NCBI RefSeq assembly: GCF_041431415.1
Contig: NZ_CP107845.1
Location: 2,604,001-2,668,000, forward strand
Length of the DNA: 64,000 bases
From: Streptomyces sp. NBC_00513
GTDB lineage: Bacteria > Actinomycetota > Actinomycetes > Streptomycetales > Streptomycetaceae
Reading direction: 5' to 3'
The notes under the pieces were generated by a model, which saw only the letters and a list, made by a program, of their open reading frames with translations, had not been told where the DNA came from and searched no databases. Numbering within the stretch: position 1 is the first letter of the stretch; the number at the start of each line of letters is the position of its first letter. Below, one piece after another: positions 42,831 to 52,117 of this stretch. The position numbers and the translations under genes were made by a program.

Positions 42831-44690
42831 GTGTTGACGGGGGTCGAGGGTGTGCGGGAAGTGATCGAAGACCGGTACGAGTTGGAGGAGTTGCTCGGAC
42901 GGGGCGGATTCGGCGAGGTCTGGCGGGCGAGGGACGCCCGGGTGGGCCGCCGGGTGGCCGTGAAGATCGGATACCCGGAGACCGTCGAGGCCGCCCGCCG
43001 GTTCGAGCGGGAGGCGAGCCTCGCCGGGAACCTCGCGCACCCCAACATCGCCACCATCCACGACTTCGGCCGCACCGAACACGGCGGACGGGACGCGGTG
43101 TTCCTGGTGATGGAACTGCTCCGGGGCCGCAGCCTCGCCGAGGTCCTGGACGCCGGCGTACCGCCGCTCGCGGACGCGCTGGACTGGGCCACGCGGATCG
43201 CGGACGCGCTCGGGGCCGCGCACGACGCCGGGATCGTCCACCGGGACATCAAGCCGGCCAACGTCATGGTCACCGAGAGCGGGATGACGAAGGTCCTCGA
43301 CTTCGGCATCGCCAAGGCCCAGGGCGGCCCCGGTACGGAGCTCACGGCCACCGGCATGATCATCGGATCCTTCCCCTACATGGCGCCGGAACGCTGGACC
43401 GGCGGCGCGAACGGGGTTCCCGTCGACGGGCGTTGCGACCTGTACGCCCTCGGCTGCGTGCTCATGGAGCTGCTCACCGGCAGTCGCCCCTTTCCCGCCC
43501 GTGAGATGCACGAGCTCCTCGCCCAGCACCTCACGACGGAGCCGCCCGCGCCCGGTTCGCTCCGCGAAGGGCTGCCGGCCGCGCTGGACCCCCTCGTGCT
43601 CGACCTGCTCGCGAAGGACCCCCGGCAGCGTCCGGCGACCGCGCGGGAGGTGAGCCTGCGCCTCGCGGAAATCGCCCGGGGCGCGGTGGCCGACCCCGCC
43701 CACACCCCCGCCGGCGCCCCCACCCCCGTACCGGCTGCTCCGGCGGCCCCGGCCGTCGCGTGGCCGCCCCCGCCCGCCTACTCCCCCACCGTGCACACCG
43801 CTGCCGGGGATCCGGTCCGGGCGATGTTCGGGCGGCGGCTGAACCTGCTGCTGGAGGACGCCCCGACCGACCTCCCCGAGCGGCTGGGCATGCTGGTCGC
43901 CGACCTGACGGAGGAGCTCGGCGCCCACGACGCCCTGACCGTGCGGGCCGCGTACCACCGGGCCATGGCCGTGCGGGGCCAGTCGGCCACGGAGTTGGAG
44001 CGCATCCTGCCCCGGATGATGCGGGTGCTCGGTCTGGAGCACCCCGACACCATCGCCGCGCGCGCCGCGTACGTCGGTGAGGCCGCGGCCCACGGGCCCG
44101 GCGACGGCCGCCGCCACGAGGACGAACTGCGCGAGATCATCGAACAGGCGGCCCGGGTCCTCGGCGCCGACGATCCCGTCACGCTGACCGCCCGCTACCA
44201 CCTGGCCGGGGCCCGCCGCCGGGGTGACGGCGGCCCGGACGGGGAGTGGGGTTCGCGCACACCGGAGCAGGCGCGGAGCGAGCGCGAGTGGCTGGGCCCG
44301 CTGCTGCCCGACCTCGAACGCCGGCTGCCGGCCGACAGCCCCGTCCTGCTGGACGTACGGCGCCGCCTGGCGCACGCCGCCTGGCTGCTCGGCGACTACC
44401 CGACCGCCGCCCGGCTGTACCTGTGGCTGTACCCCGATCCCGAGGGCCTGGCGGAGCGCGGTCACGCGGAGGTGGCGTACCGGGTGGCCCGGAGCATCGG
44501 CGAAGCCGGTGATCCCGCCCGCGCGTTGACCCTCCTGAAGCCGTTGTTGCACCGGCTCCACCTCACCGCCGGCAACACCCACTGGCTGACCCGCGAGGTG
44601 ACCGACGTCCGTGCGGACTTCCGGCGGATGCTGTGGGAGGACCGGCGCTCGGACCTCGGCGGTGGCCTGTCCCGGCTCTTCGGCCGCTGA
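42831..44690 (+). CDS. Ser/Thr protein kinase with TPR-like C-terminus
   Basis: 619 residues. Kinase domain (about 15-290): Gly loop LLGRGGFGEVW, catalytic IVHRDIKPANV, DFGIAKA, and APE in MAPERW. The VAVKI lysine is present, so it is catalytically complete. After a Pro/Ala linker, residues about 325-600 form helical repeats (DPVRAMFGRRLNLLLED, HPDTIAARAAY, DPVTLTARYHLA) of TPR type. No transmembrane helix, unlike PASTA-type kinases, so it is cytoplasmic. The start at 42831 (GTG) is uncertain; a GTG at 42852 is also possible. Confidence 0.87.
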   Translation: MLTGVEGVREVIEDRYELEELLGRGGFGEVWRARDARVGRRVAVKIGYPETVEAARRFEREASLAGNLAHPNIATIHDFGRTEHGGRDAVFLVMELLRGRSLAEVLDAGVPPLADALDWATRIADALGAAHDAGIVHRDIKPANVMVTESGMTKVLDFGIAKAQGGPGTELTATGMIIGSFPYMAPERWTGGANGVPVDGRCDLYALGCVLMELLTGSRPFPAREMHELLAQHLTTEPPAPGSLREGLPAALDPLVLDLLAKDPRQRPATAREVSLRLAEIARGAVADPAHTPAGAPTPVPAAPAAPAVAWPPPPAYSPTVHTAAGDPVRAMFGRRLNLLLEDAPTDLPERLGMLVADLTEELGAHDALTVRAAYHRAMAVRGQSATELERILPRMMRVLGLEHPDTIAARAAYVGEAAAHGPGDGRRHEDELREIIEQAARVLGADDPVTLTARYHLAGARRRGDGGPDGEWGSRTPEQARSEREWLGPLLPDLERRLPADSPVLLDVRRRLAHAAWLLGDYPTAARLYLWLYPDPEGLAERGHAEVAYRVARSIGEAGDPARALTLLKPLLHRLHLTAGNTHWLTREVTDVRADFRRMLWEDRRSDLGGGLSRLFGR

Positions 44691-44788
44691 TCGCGCGCGA
44701 CCGCGGGTCACGGGCCCCCGGCCGTGGCGTCCTACCGGGCGGTAGGGCAGCATGGGCCGCCACTCACCCGCAGCTCAGGAGGAACGAC

Positions 44789-45430
44789 ATGGCCAGCCCC
44801 AAGCCGGAGACCCTCGCCGCTTTCGAGGCGGCCAAGGGCTTCATGCCCGTGGGCGAGGGCCTCGCCCTCCACGCGGCGGCGACGCGGGCGGCGGCGCTCG
44901 GGCTGCCGCTCCTGGAGGTCGGCACGTACTGCGGGCGTTCCACGATCCTGCTCGCCGACGCCGCCCGCGAGGCGGGGGTGTCCGCGATCACCGTCGATCA
45001 CCACCGGGGCAGCGAGGAGCAGCAGCCGGGCTGGGAGTACCACGACCCGACGGTGGTGGACCCGGAGATCGGCCTGATGGACACCTTGCCGACCTTCCGC
45101 CGCACCCTGCACCGGGCGGGTCTGGAGGACCACGTGATCGCGATCGTGGGCCGTTCCCCGCAGGTCGCCGCGGCCTGGAGCGGCCCGCTGGGCCTGGTCT
45201 TCATCGACGGCGGGCACACCGACGAGCACGCGAGCGGCGACTACGAGGGGTGGGCCCCGCACCTCGCCGTGGGCGGCACGCTGGTGATCCACGACGTGTT
45301 CCCGGACCCGGCCGACGGCGGCCAGGCCCCGTACCGGATCTACCTGCGCGCGCTGGCCTCCGGGGCCTTCGAGGAGATCTCGGTCACGGACTCCCTGCGG
45401 GTCCTGCGACGCACCGACCAGGGCATATAA
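44789..45430 (+). CDS. Class I SAM-dependent methyltransferase
   Basis: 213 residues. SAM motif LLEVGTYCGRSTILLA near residue 39 and the DGGHT segment (VFIDGGHTDEHA) near 138 match the Methyltransf_24 group. AGGAGG at 44777-44782 is 6 bases from ATG 44789. It follows the kinase gene after 98 bases and is probably separate. Substrate unknown. Confidence 0.85.
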   Translation: MASPKPETLAAFEAAKGFMPVGEGLALHAAATRAAALGLPLLEVGTYCGRSTILLADAAREAGVSAITVDHHRGSEEQQPGWEYHDPTVVDPEIGLMDTLPTFRRTLHRAGLEDHVIAIVGRSPQVAAAWSGPLGLVFIDGGHTDEHASGDYEGWAPHLAVGGTLVIHDVFPDPADGGQAPYRIYLRALASGAFEEISVTDSLRVLRRTDQGI

Positions 45431-45519
45431 CCGGGACACCGCCAGGCATACAAACACACCACGCCCCCGGATGGAGCACGGTCCGTCCGGGCGGCGGGCG
45501 GCCGGTCTAGCATCGCCGG

Positions 45520-46506
45520 GTGCGCTACGACGACAGCCCCCCGCCCCCCGAGTCCGGCTCCTCGGTCACCCCGGACCGGCACTGGTTCACGCGCCGCTCC
45601 ACCCTCGCGGTCGCGGCGGCCGCCCTCGCCCCGACCTGTCTGGCGGGCTGGGTCCTGACCCAGGTCCTGACCGGGAACGGGCAGGACGACCACCGACCGC
45701 AGGCGTCGGCGCCGTCCGCGTCCCACACGCCCGCCGGGGACGCGAAACCGACCACGGCCGGCGAGCCCACGCCCGCGAGACCCACCCCGAACGGCAGCAC
45801 GTCCGGCGCCCCCACCGCCGACAAGGTCCCGCTCACCGGCCGTACGGTGGTCATCGACCCCGGCCACAACACGGGCAACTTCAAGCACACCAAAGAGATC
45901 GACCGCCAGGTGGACATCGGCACCAACCACAAGGAGTGCGACACCACCGGCACCACCACGAACTCCGGCTACATGGAGGCCGAGTTCACGATGGACGTGT
46001 CCCGCCGGCTGCGCACCGTCCTGGAGTCCAAGGGCCTGAAGGTGCTCCTCACCCACGAGGCCGGAACCGAGCGCCCCTGGGGTCCCTGCATCGACGAGCG
46101 GGCCCGGATCGGCAACGAGGCCACGGCCGACGCCGTCGTCTCGGTCCACGCCGACGGGGTCTCCGAGGGCAGTCGCGGCTACCACGTCATCCTTCCCGCC
46201 AAGGTCAAGGGCGGTGGCGCGGACACCGCGAAGATCATCGAGCCCTCGCGGCTGCTGGGCGAACGCATCGCGACCAACTTCTCCCGCACGACCGGTTCCG
46301 GCCCCGCCAACTACCTCGGTTCCGGCACGGGTTTGGTGGTCCGCGACGATCTGGGCGGACTGAACCTCTCAACTCGCCCCAAGGTGTTCATCGAATGCGG
46401 CAACATGCGTGACGCCAAGGACGCGGCTCAACTGACGAGTCCGCAGTGGCGCCAGAAGGCCGCGCAGGGCATCGCGGACGGCATTGTCGGGTTCCTCGGC
46501 GGGTAG
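45520..46506 (+). CDS. N-acetylmuramoyl-L-alanine amidase (Amidase_3)
   Basis: 328-residue peptidoglycan amidase. Twin-Arg signal-like segment (FTRRSTLAVAAAA, near residues 23-35), a Pro/Ser/Thr linker (about 55-100) and the Amidase_3 catalytic domain with DPGHN (Zn His), MEAEF (Glu), SVHAD (second His) and IECGNM (catalytic Glu). It cleaves the bond between MurNAc and L-alanine, acting outside the membrane. The domain is full length. Start GTG 45520. Confidence 0.9.
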   Translation: MRYDDSPPPPESGSSVTPDRHWFTRRSTLAVAAAALAPTCLAGWVLTQVLTGNGQDDHRPQASAPSASHTPAGDAKPTTAGEPTPARPTPNGSTSGAPTADKVPLTGRTVVIDPGHNTGNFKHTKEIDRQVDIGTNHKECDTTGTTTNSGYMEAEFTMDVSRRLRTVLESKGLKVLLTHEAGTERPWGPCIDERARIGNEATADAVVSVHADGVSEGSRGYHVILPAKVKGGGADTAKIIEPSRLLGERIATNFSRTTGSGPANYLGSGTGLVVRDDLGGLNLSTRPKVFIECGNMRDAKDAAQLTSPQWRQKAAQGIADGIVGFLGG

Positions 46507-46644
46507 TCCCAACGGGACAGCCCGCCGCCCCGGTCCGCTCGGTCACGGAAAACCTCCGTACCATGGTGCCGCCCGCCCCGCTCCAGTCCTGATCTGCGAC
46601 CGCGGCACCACGAGACGACCGAGACCGAGAAGGACACCTGAGAC

Positions 46645-47475
46645 GTGAACATCCGCTCCCTCACTCGAGGCGACGGCGTGGTGATCGGAGCAGCGGTGCT
46701 GCTGTTCATCGCCTCGTTCCTCGATTTTTACTCCGCGACCGGCATCGACGCGCCGAGTGCCTGGGACACCGACGTGTACAGCCTGGTGCTCCCGACGGTC
46801 TTCCTGCTCGGGTTCATCGCGGCGGGTCTGGTCCTGTCGGCCCGGTTCCTGCCGCAGGGCCGCCAGCTCGCCGGGCTGCCCATGCAGGCCTGGGGCACCG
46901 TGCTGGCCGTCGCGGCGGCCTGGGCCTCCCTGTGGTCCCTGATCACCTGCCCGAGCCGCGCCGACCTGGGCGCCGGCAGCATCATCGCCTTCCTCGCCAC
47001 CCTGGCGCTGGCCGGCGTGACCCTGTTCGGCGACAAGGTCCCCGCGCTGGCCGGCAAGCTCGTGCCCGAGTCCCGTCCCGCCGCCGTCCCGCCGTACGGC
47101 GGCCAGCCGCTCGGCCAGCCGCAGCCGCCCGGCGCCGGCTACGGCTACCCGGGCGGGCAGCAGCCCCAGCCGTACGGGCAGACCCCGCAGCCCGTACCGC
47201 CCTACGGCGGCACCCCGCAGCCGAACCCCACGCCCGCCCCGGCCCCGCAGGACGCGACGCCCGCCCCGGCGGCGGACTTCACCCCGTTCTGGTTCGCGGT
47301 GCCGGTGACCCGGCCCCTGTTCGCCGAGGACGGCTCGCACAACCCGATCGCGGAACTCGCGCCGGGCACCTGGTACCTGGCCGTCGACCAGCGCGGCCCG
47401 TCCACGCTGATCGCCCAGACCCAGGACGGTCGACGCGGCGTGCTGAACGAGACGTCGGACATCCAGCGCGGCTGA
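46645..47475 (+). CDS. DUF5336-type membrane protein
   Basis: 276 residues. Four predicted helices (about 12-32, 45-66, 78-98, 108-128), then a Pro/Gln/Gly/Tyr-rich disordered stretch (PPYGG, QPYGQ repeats, about 145-205) and a short folded C-terminus (about 210-270). Matches the actinobacterial DUF5336 layout; function not known. Ends before an LLM oxidoreductase gene; GTG 46645 start is supported by AAGGA upstream. Confidence 0.7.
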   Translation: MNIRSLTRGDGVVIGAAVLLFIASFLDFYSATGIDAPSAWDTDVYSLVLPTVFLLGFIAAGLVLSARFLPQGRQLAGLPMQAWGTVLAVAAAWASLWSLITCPSRADLGAGSIIAFLATLALAGVTLFGDKVPALAGKLVPESRPAAVPPYGGQPLGQPQPPGAGYGYPGGQQPQPYGQTPQPVPPYGGTPQPNPTPAPAPQDATPAPAADFTPFWFAVPVTRPLFAEDGSHNPIAELAPGTWYLAVDQRGPSTLIAQTQDGRRGVLNETSDIQRG

Positions 47476-47564
47476 GGCCTCCTCGCCCGCGCGGCCGAAC
47501 GACCCCCGCCCTCCCGGGCGGGGGTCGTCGGTCTTCCCGGGACGGTGGTGGTGCCCTACAGTCA

Positions 47565-47581
47565 CCTGACGCACCGTCAGG
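47565..47581. promoter_or_regulatory. CCTGAC-N5-GTCAGG inverted repeat
   Basis: CCTGACG-CAC-CGTCAGG is a 7-bp-arm palindrome 40 bases before the LLM oxidoreductase gene. It has the same core and spacing as the repeats beside the KstR-type boxes at 33676 and 40019. Confidence 0.5.
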
Positions 47582-47621
47582 AATGGCGGTGGCTGTCGGC
47601 GGCTTCGCGGAGGGAACCCCC

Positions 47622-48632
47622 ATGCGCCTCGGACTGGCACTCGGCTACTGGGGTCGCGGCCCCAACCCCAACCACCTCGACCTCGCCACCGAGGCCGAGA
47701 ACCTCGGCTACCACTCGGTGTGGACCGCCGAGGCCTGGGGCTCCGACGCCTTCACCCCGCTGACCTGGATCGCCGCGCACACCTCGCGGATCCGCCTCGG
47801 CACCGCCATCGCCCAGATGTCCGCCCGCACCCCCACCGCGACCGCCATGCACGCCCTCACCCTGGACCACCTCTCCGGCGGCCGGATGACACTGGGCCTG
47901 GGCCTGTCCGGCCCGCAGGTCGTCGAGGGCTGGTACGGGCGCCCCTTCCCCGCCTCCCCGCTCACCGCGACCCGCGAGTACGTGGACGTCGTCCGCCAGG
48001 TCCTGCGCCGCGAGGCCCCCGTCGCCCTGGACGGCCGCTTCCACCACCACCCGTACCGCGGCGAGGACGGCACCGGCCTCGGCAAACCGCTCAAGCCGAT
48101 CACCCACCCGCTGCGCGCGGACCTCCCGATCCTGCTCGGCGCGGAGGGCCCCCGGAACATCGCCCAGACCACCCGGATCGCCGACGGCTGGCTCCCCCTG
48201 TACTGGTCGCCGTCCCGCACCGACGTGTACCAGGCCTCCCTCGCCGACCTCCCCGAAGACTTCGTGATCGCCCCGATGGCCCGGGCCCACGTCTGCGAGG
48301 ACGTCGCCGAGGGCCTCCTGCCCGTCAAGGCGATGCTCGGCTTCTACATCGGCGGCATGGGGCACGCGGCCCGCAACTTCCACGCCGACCTGATGGCCAG
48401 GATGGGCTACGAGGAGGAGGCCCGCCGCATCCAGGAACTGTTCCTCGCCGGCCGCAAGGAGGAGGCCGTCCTGGCCGTCCCCGACGCGTTCGCCGACGAG
48501 ATCTCCCTGATCGGCCCCCGGGAGCGGATCGCCGAACGCCTCGACCTGTGGCGCAAGGGCCCCGTCACCGACCTGCTCCTGACCGCCCCCGACCCGCACA
48601 CCCTGCGGGTCCTCGCGGAACTGAACACCTGA
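47622..48632 (+). CDS. LLM-class (F420-type) flavin oxidoreductase
   Basis: 336 residues with the luciferase-like TIM barrel: LGLALGYWGRGPNP at the start, TEAENLGYHSVWTAEAWG near 25, GLGLSGPQVVEGWYGRPF near 92-109, and RILGTAI-like RLGTAIAQ near 57. Members of this family act with F420 or FMN on lipids and xenobiotics. ATG 47622 has GGAGGGA 6-10 bases upstream. A palindrome shared with the beta-oxidation promoters lies just upstream, suggesting coregulation. Confidence 0.87.
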   Translation: MRLGLALGYWGRGPNPNHLDLATEAENLGYHSVWTAEAWGSDAFTPLTWIAAHTSRIRLGTAIAQMSARTPTATAMHALTLDHLSGGRMTLGLGLSGPQVVEGWYGRPFPASPLTATREYVDVVRQVLRREAPVALDGRFHHHPYRGEDGTGLGKPLKPITHPLRADLPILLGAEGPRNIAQTTRIADGWLPLYWSPSRTDVYQASLADLPEDFVIAPMARAHVCEDVAEGLLPVKAMLGFYIGGMGHAARNFHADLMARMGYEEEARRIQELFLAGRKEEAVLAVPDAFADEISLIGPRERIAERLDLWRKGPVTDLLLTAPDPHTLRVLAELNT

Positions 48633-48636
48633 CGAC

Positions 48637-49035
48637 TCAGACCTGCTCGGCCCGCGGCACCGCGTCGAGGAACTCCCTCAGGTCCAGCGCCATCACCGCG
48701 ATCTCGATGTCGGCGCCCCCCGGGCGGGCGCACGTGACGATCCGCGAGCCCGGGTTGATGCTCATGCCCTCCTTCACGGAGGGCGCCCGCACCGCCGTGG
48801 CCCGCGCGCCGGCCAGCTCCACCACGGGACCCCGCTGCGGCTCCCAACGGGGCGCGCCCCCGTCCACGTACAGCCGGCCCATGCGCCAGCGCCCCTCGCC
48901 GGCGGGCAGCCGTGCCATGCCCGGCAGCCCGGGCACCACCTCGGCGGCCTGCCGCTCGCGGTGCTTGCGCCGCACCAGCCACCCGACCCCGGCCACCGCT
49001 GCGGCAGCCACCACGAACTCGATCACGCGCCCCAT
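48637..49035 (-). CDS. Small membrane-anchored protein (DUF2550-like)
   Basis: 132 residues with one N-terminal helix (about 3-20) followed by RRKHRER. The remainder is a beta-rich domain (WRMGRLYVDGG, PVVELAGARATAVR, MDL-like segment DIEIAVMALDLREFL). Layout resembles actinobacterial DUF2550 proteins; identification is tentative. It converges on the LLM oxidoreductase gene, whose stop is 4 bases away. Confidence 0.6.
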   Translation of the reverse strand: MGRVIEFVVAAAAVAGVGWLVRRKHRERQAAEVVPGLPGMARLPAGEGRWRMGRLYVDGGAPRWEPQRGPVVELAGARATAVRAPSVKEGMSINPGSRIVTCARPGGADIEIAVMALDLREFLDAVPRAEQV

Positions 49036-49130
49036 TGAAACAGCCGCGGCCGGCCGCCGCGTGCCGGCGGGCCCGGGGTCGAGGGGCCGCGACGCCTCCC
49101 GACCCCGGGCCCGCCCGGGGGCGCGGCCGG

Positions 49131-49778
49131 TCAGCCGCCGAGCTGGGAGGTGCTGGGAACCTTGTCGGTCACCACGGCCCCCGCGCTCTTGCCGGCGTCC
49201 TTGACCCCGTTGATGACGCTTTCGAAGGCGCCGATGTCGGCGTCACCCGCCTGCCCCTTGCGGAGCTTGGTGGCGAGACCCTTGAGGGACGCGATGCCGG
49301 CCGTCAGCGGGGCCACCGCCTTGGACAGCAGGGGATCGCCCTTGGCGTTGTCGGTCGCCGCCTTCAACCGGTTGTAGGCGAAGGCACCGGCAAGACCCGC
49401 CTTGATCAGCGCGAACGTACGGCCCTTCGCACCCTTCTTGAACTTGCCCGCCTGGTACGGCTTGACGATCCACTGGTACGTCGCGCCGGCCGCGAGACCG
49501 GCGTTCGCGACGAAGCGGGTCTTCGCGAACTTCTGCTTCTCGGCGGACGTGCTCGGCGCGGGAGTCGCGGCGGCGGCCTCCTCGGCGGCCAGCACCTCGA
49601 CGGCCGAGGCCTCCGCCGCCGCCTGGTCGGCCGCCGTGGCCGCGGACAGCGAGACGTCCTCGCTCTTGGATTTCCCGCCCCCGTCGGAACCACAGGCGGT
49701 GGCGCCCGCCAGCAGCGCACAGGACAGGAGCACCGACGTGACGGCACGACGGAATCGAACGGTTCTGGGTACGGACAC
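49131..49778 (-). CDS. Putative lipoprotein, unknown function
   Basis: 215 residues from GTG 49778, where GGAGG is 5 bases upstream; the longer frame is unlikely. Signal peptide ending ATAC near residue 30 (lipobox weak), an acidic/Ala-rich linker (about 35-75), then a helical domain (about 80-170: FAKTRFVANAGLAAGATYQW, LIKAGLAGAFAYNRL) and a C-terminal helix. Not recognised as a known enzyme. It is divergent from a small membrane protein gene. Confidence 0.6.
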   Translation of the reverse strand: MSVPRTVRFRRAVTSVLLSCALLAGATACGSDGGGKSKSEDVSLSAATAADQAAAEASAVEVLAAEEAAAATPAPSTSAEKQKFAKTRFVANAGLAAGATYQWIVKPYQAGKFKKGAKGRTFALIKAGLAGAFAYNRLKAATDNAKGDPLLSKAVAPLTAGIASLKGLATKLRKGQAGDADIGAFESVINGVKDAGKSAGAVVTDKVPSTSQLGG

Positions 49779-49892
49779 AGTTGCCTCCGGGGACTGAGGT
49801 GTCCTCCGCACCCTCACCCGGGCCATGCGGCTCCGCCACTTGGGGGACCCGTTCGGGGGTTTGCGGCGCGCCTGCGCGGCAACACGGGGTGC

Positions 49893-50195
49893 ATGCCCAC
49901 ACACACCCGAGTACACACCCGAGGAAGCAGTTCAGCGGGCCGGGCCGTCGCCCTGGTGGCGGACATCGCAGCCTTCGTGATCGGCCTGTGGATCCTGCTG
50001 TTCCTGCTCGACGCCAACCAGGGCAACGCCTTCGTCGACCTCGTCCACGACGCGGCGACCTGGCTGGCCGGCTGGTCCTACGACCTGTTCACCTTCGACC
50101 GCGCCTGGGTCCAGGTCGTCGTCGGCTACGGCCTCGCGGCCGTCGTCTACCTCTTCATCGGCCACGCCCTGGCGAGCCGACTCTCCCGCCGCTGA
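49893..50195 (+). CDS. Small two-helix membrane protein
   Basis: 100 residues. Two predicted helices: VALVADIAAFVIGLWILLFLL (about 19-40) and VVVGYGLAAVVYLFIGHAL (about 75-93), joined by a polar loop NQGNAFVDLVHDAATW. No recognised function; related small proteins are widespread in Streptomyces. Start ATG 49893, no strong ribosome site. Confidence 0.65.
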   Translation: MPTHTRVHTRGSSSAGRAVALVADIAAFVIGLWILLFLLDANQGNAFVDLVHDAATWLAGWSYDLFTFDRAWVQVVVGYGLAAVVYLFIGHALASRLSRR

Positions 50196-50231
50196 CGCAC
50201 GGGGCGTGTGGGGCCCGCGGGCCCCACACGC

Positions 50232-51314
50232 TCAACCGCAGCAGTCCGGCTCAAGCCCCCGCGGCAGGTTCAGCCCGCCGAAGACCTCGCCCGTCGCCTC
50301 GTCCCCGCCCAACGCGGCGACGGCCAACAACAACGAGCCCGCCGTCCACGTGGTCTGCTCGACCGGCCACACCGCCCCGTCCACGAACTCGTACCCCGTC
50401 CAGTACATGCCGTTGTCGGCCCGCAGGTGCCCGATCGACCGCAGGATCTCCAACGCCCGGTCGGACTCCCCCAACGCCCACAGCGCGAGGGCCAGTTCGC
50501 AGGACTCCCCGCCCGTGACCCACGGGTTCGGCAGCACGCACCGCACCCCGAGGTCCGGGACGACGAACTCCGCCCACCGCTCCTCGATGCGCGCCGTGGC
50601 CTCCGGCCCGGTCAACGCGCCGCCCAGCACCGGGTAGTACCAGTCCATCGAGTAGCGGGACTTGTCGAGGAACCGCTCCGGGTGCCGTCGGATCGCGTGT
50701 CCCAGCGCGCCCGCCGCCAACTCCCAGTCCGGCTGCGGGTCCTCGCGGTGCTCCGCGATGGCGAGCGCGCACCGCAGCGCCTGATGGATCGACGAGGACC
50801 CGGTCAGCAGCGCGTCGGTGACGGCCGCGCCGTCCGACTCCCGCTTCCAACCGATCTCGCCGCCCGGCTGCTGGAGTCCCAACACGAACTCCACTGCCGC
50901 GTACACGGCCGGCCACATCCGGTCCAGGAAGGTGTCGTCGCCGGTCGCCAGGTAGTGGTGCCACACCCCCACCGCGATGTACGCGACGAAGTTCGACTCA
51001 CGGCTCGCGTCCTGCGGGGCGGACGTGTCCACGCCCTCGGGCCGGTCCGCGTAGGCCGCGAACCAGGAACCGTCCTCGTTCTGGTGCCGCGCCAGCCACG
51101 CGTACGCCCGCTCCGCCGCCTCGTGCTCGCCCGCCACGTCCAACGCCATCGCGGCCTCGGTGTGGTCCCACGGATCGAGGTGATGGCCGCGGAACCACGG
51201 GATCGCCCCGTCCGCCCGCTGCGCCGCGAGGATGCCCGCGACGGTCCCGGCCGCCTGCTCGGCGGTCAGCACGCCGTCCAGGACCAGGTGTTCGGTACGA
51301 CCGGGGAACGTCAC
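50232..51314 (-). CDS. Alpha/alpha-toroid (prenyltransferase/glycosidase-like) protein
   Basis: 360 residues of repeated Trp-rich helix pairs: GAIPWFRGHHLDPWDHTEAAM near 38, NEDGSWFAAYADRP near 80, then SSSIHQAL and NGMYWTGYEF. The repeats are typical of an (alpha/alpha)6 barrel; annotation in relatives is prenyltransferase/squalene-oxidase repeat or glycosidase, and the sequence cannot decide. GTG 51314 overlaps the upstream methyltransferase stop (GTGA). Third gene of a GT-MT-toroid operon. Confidence 0.75.
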   Translation of the reverse strand: MTFPGRTEHLVLDGVLTAEQAAGTVAGILAAQRADGAIPWFRGHHLDPWDHTEAAMALDVAGEHEAAERAYAWLARHQNEDGSWFAAYADRPEGVDTSAPQDASRESNFVAYIAVGVWHHYLATGDDTFLDRMWPAVYAAVEFVLGLQQPGGEIGWKRESDGAAVTDALLTGSSSIHQALRCALAIAEHREDPQPDWELAAGALGHAIRRHPERFLDKSRYSMDWYYPVLGGALTGPEATARIEERWAEFVVPDLGVRCVLPNPWVTGGESCELALALWALGESDRALEILRSIGHLRADNGMYWTGYEFVDGAVWPVEQTTWTAGSLLLAVAALGGDEATGEVFGGLNLPRGLEPDCCG

Positions 51315-52045
51315 TTCGCCGCGTCCACGGGCAGGTGCGGCTTCGTCGCGTACGCCACGAAGCTCTTGCCGATCACCGGGTTCAGGGCCTGCTCCGCGAG
51401 GCGCGTGGCCAGCGGCTTCTTCATGATGTCCCAGACCAGCAGCTTGTGGTACGCCTTCACCGGCAGCGCCTTGTCGTTGTCGACGCCGAACGCGCACTTC
51501 AGCCACCAGTACGGGGAGTGCAGCCCGTGCGCGTGGTGCGTGCCGTACGGCTTGAGGCCCGCGGCCTCCATCTTGCCGATCAGCTCGTCCGCCTTGTAGA
51601 TGCGGATGTGACCGCCCTCGACCTCGTGGTAGGCGTCGCTGAGCGCCCAACAGATCTTCTCCGGGCCGTAGCGCGGCACCGTGATCGCGATCCGGCCGCC
51701 CGGCTTGAGCACCCGCACCATCTCGGCGAGCACGCCCTTGTCGTCGGGGATGTGCTCCATCACCTCGGAGATGATCACGACGTCGAAGGACTCGTCGGGG
51801 AACGGCAGGGCCAGCGCGTCGCCCTCCATGGCGGTGGCGGTGGCGCCGACCGGCGCCTCGCCGGCCTCCTTCATCGCGGCGAACCACTTGGCGACCTCGC
51901 GGATCTCCTCGCCGTTGCGGTCCACGGCGACCACCTGCGCGCCGCGCCGGTAGCACTCGAAGGCGTGCCGGCCTGCGCCGCAGCCCAGATCGAGCACGCG
52001 GTCGCCTGCGGCGAGCGGGAACCGGGAGAAATCGACGGTCAGCAC
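51311..52045 (-). CDS. Class I SAM-dependent methyltransferase
   Basis: 244 residues. RVLDLGCGAGRHAFECYRRG near residue 16 is SAM motif I; SFDVVIISEVMEHIPDD near 85 and RVLKPGGRIAITVP near 110 are motifs II and III. It resembles methyltransferases that act on sugar or lipid intermediates. It lies between the glycosyltransferase and the toroid gene and overlaps the latter by four bases. Substrate inferred only from context. Confidence 0.87.
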   Translation of the reverse strand: MLTVDFSRFPLAAGDRVLDLGCGAGRHAFECYRRGAQVVAVDRNGEEIREVAKWFAAMKEAGEAPVGATATAMEGDALALPFPDESFDVVIISEVMEHIPDDKGVLAEMVRVLKPGGRIAITVPRYGPEKICWALSDAYHEVEGGHIRIYKADELIGKMEAAGLKPYGTHHAHGLHSPYWWLKCAFGVDNDKALPVKAYHKLLVWDIMKKPLATRLAEQALNPVIGKSFVAYATKPHLPVDAAK

Positions 52046-52117
52046 GGGGTCCTGCCTTCGCGGTCGCGGGGGTCTACGGGGTGGAACTCGGAACGGGGGT
52101 GACTCATCGGCGAGGGG

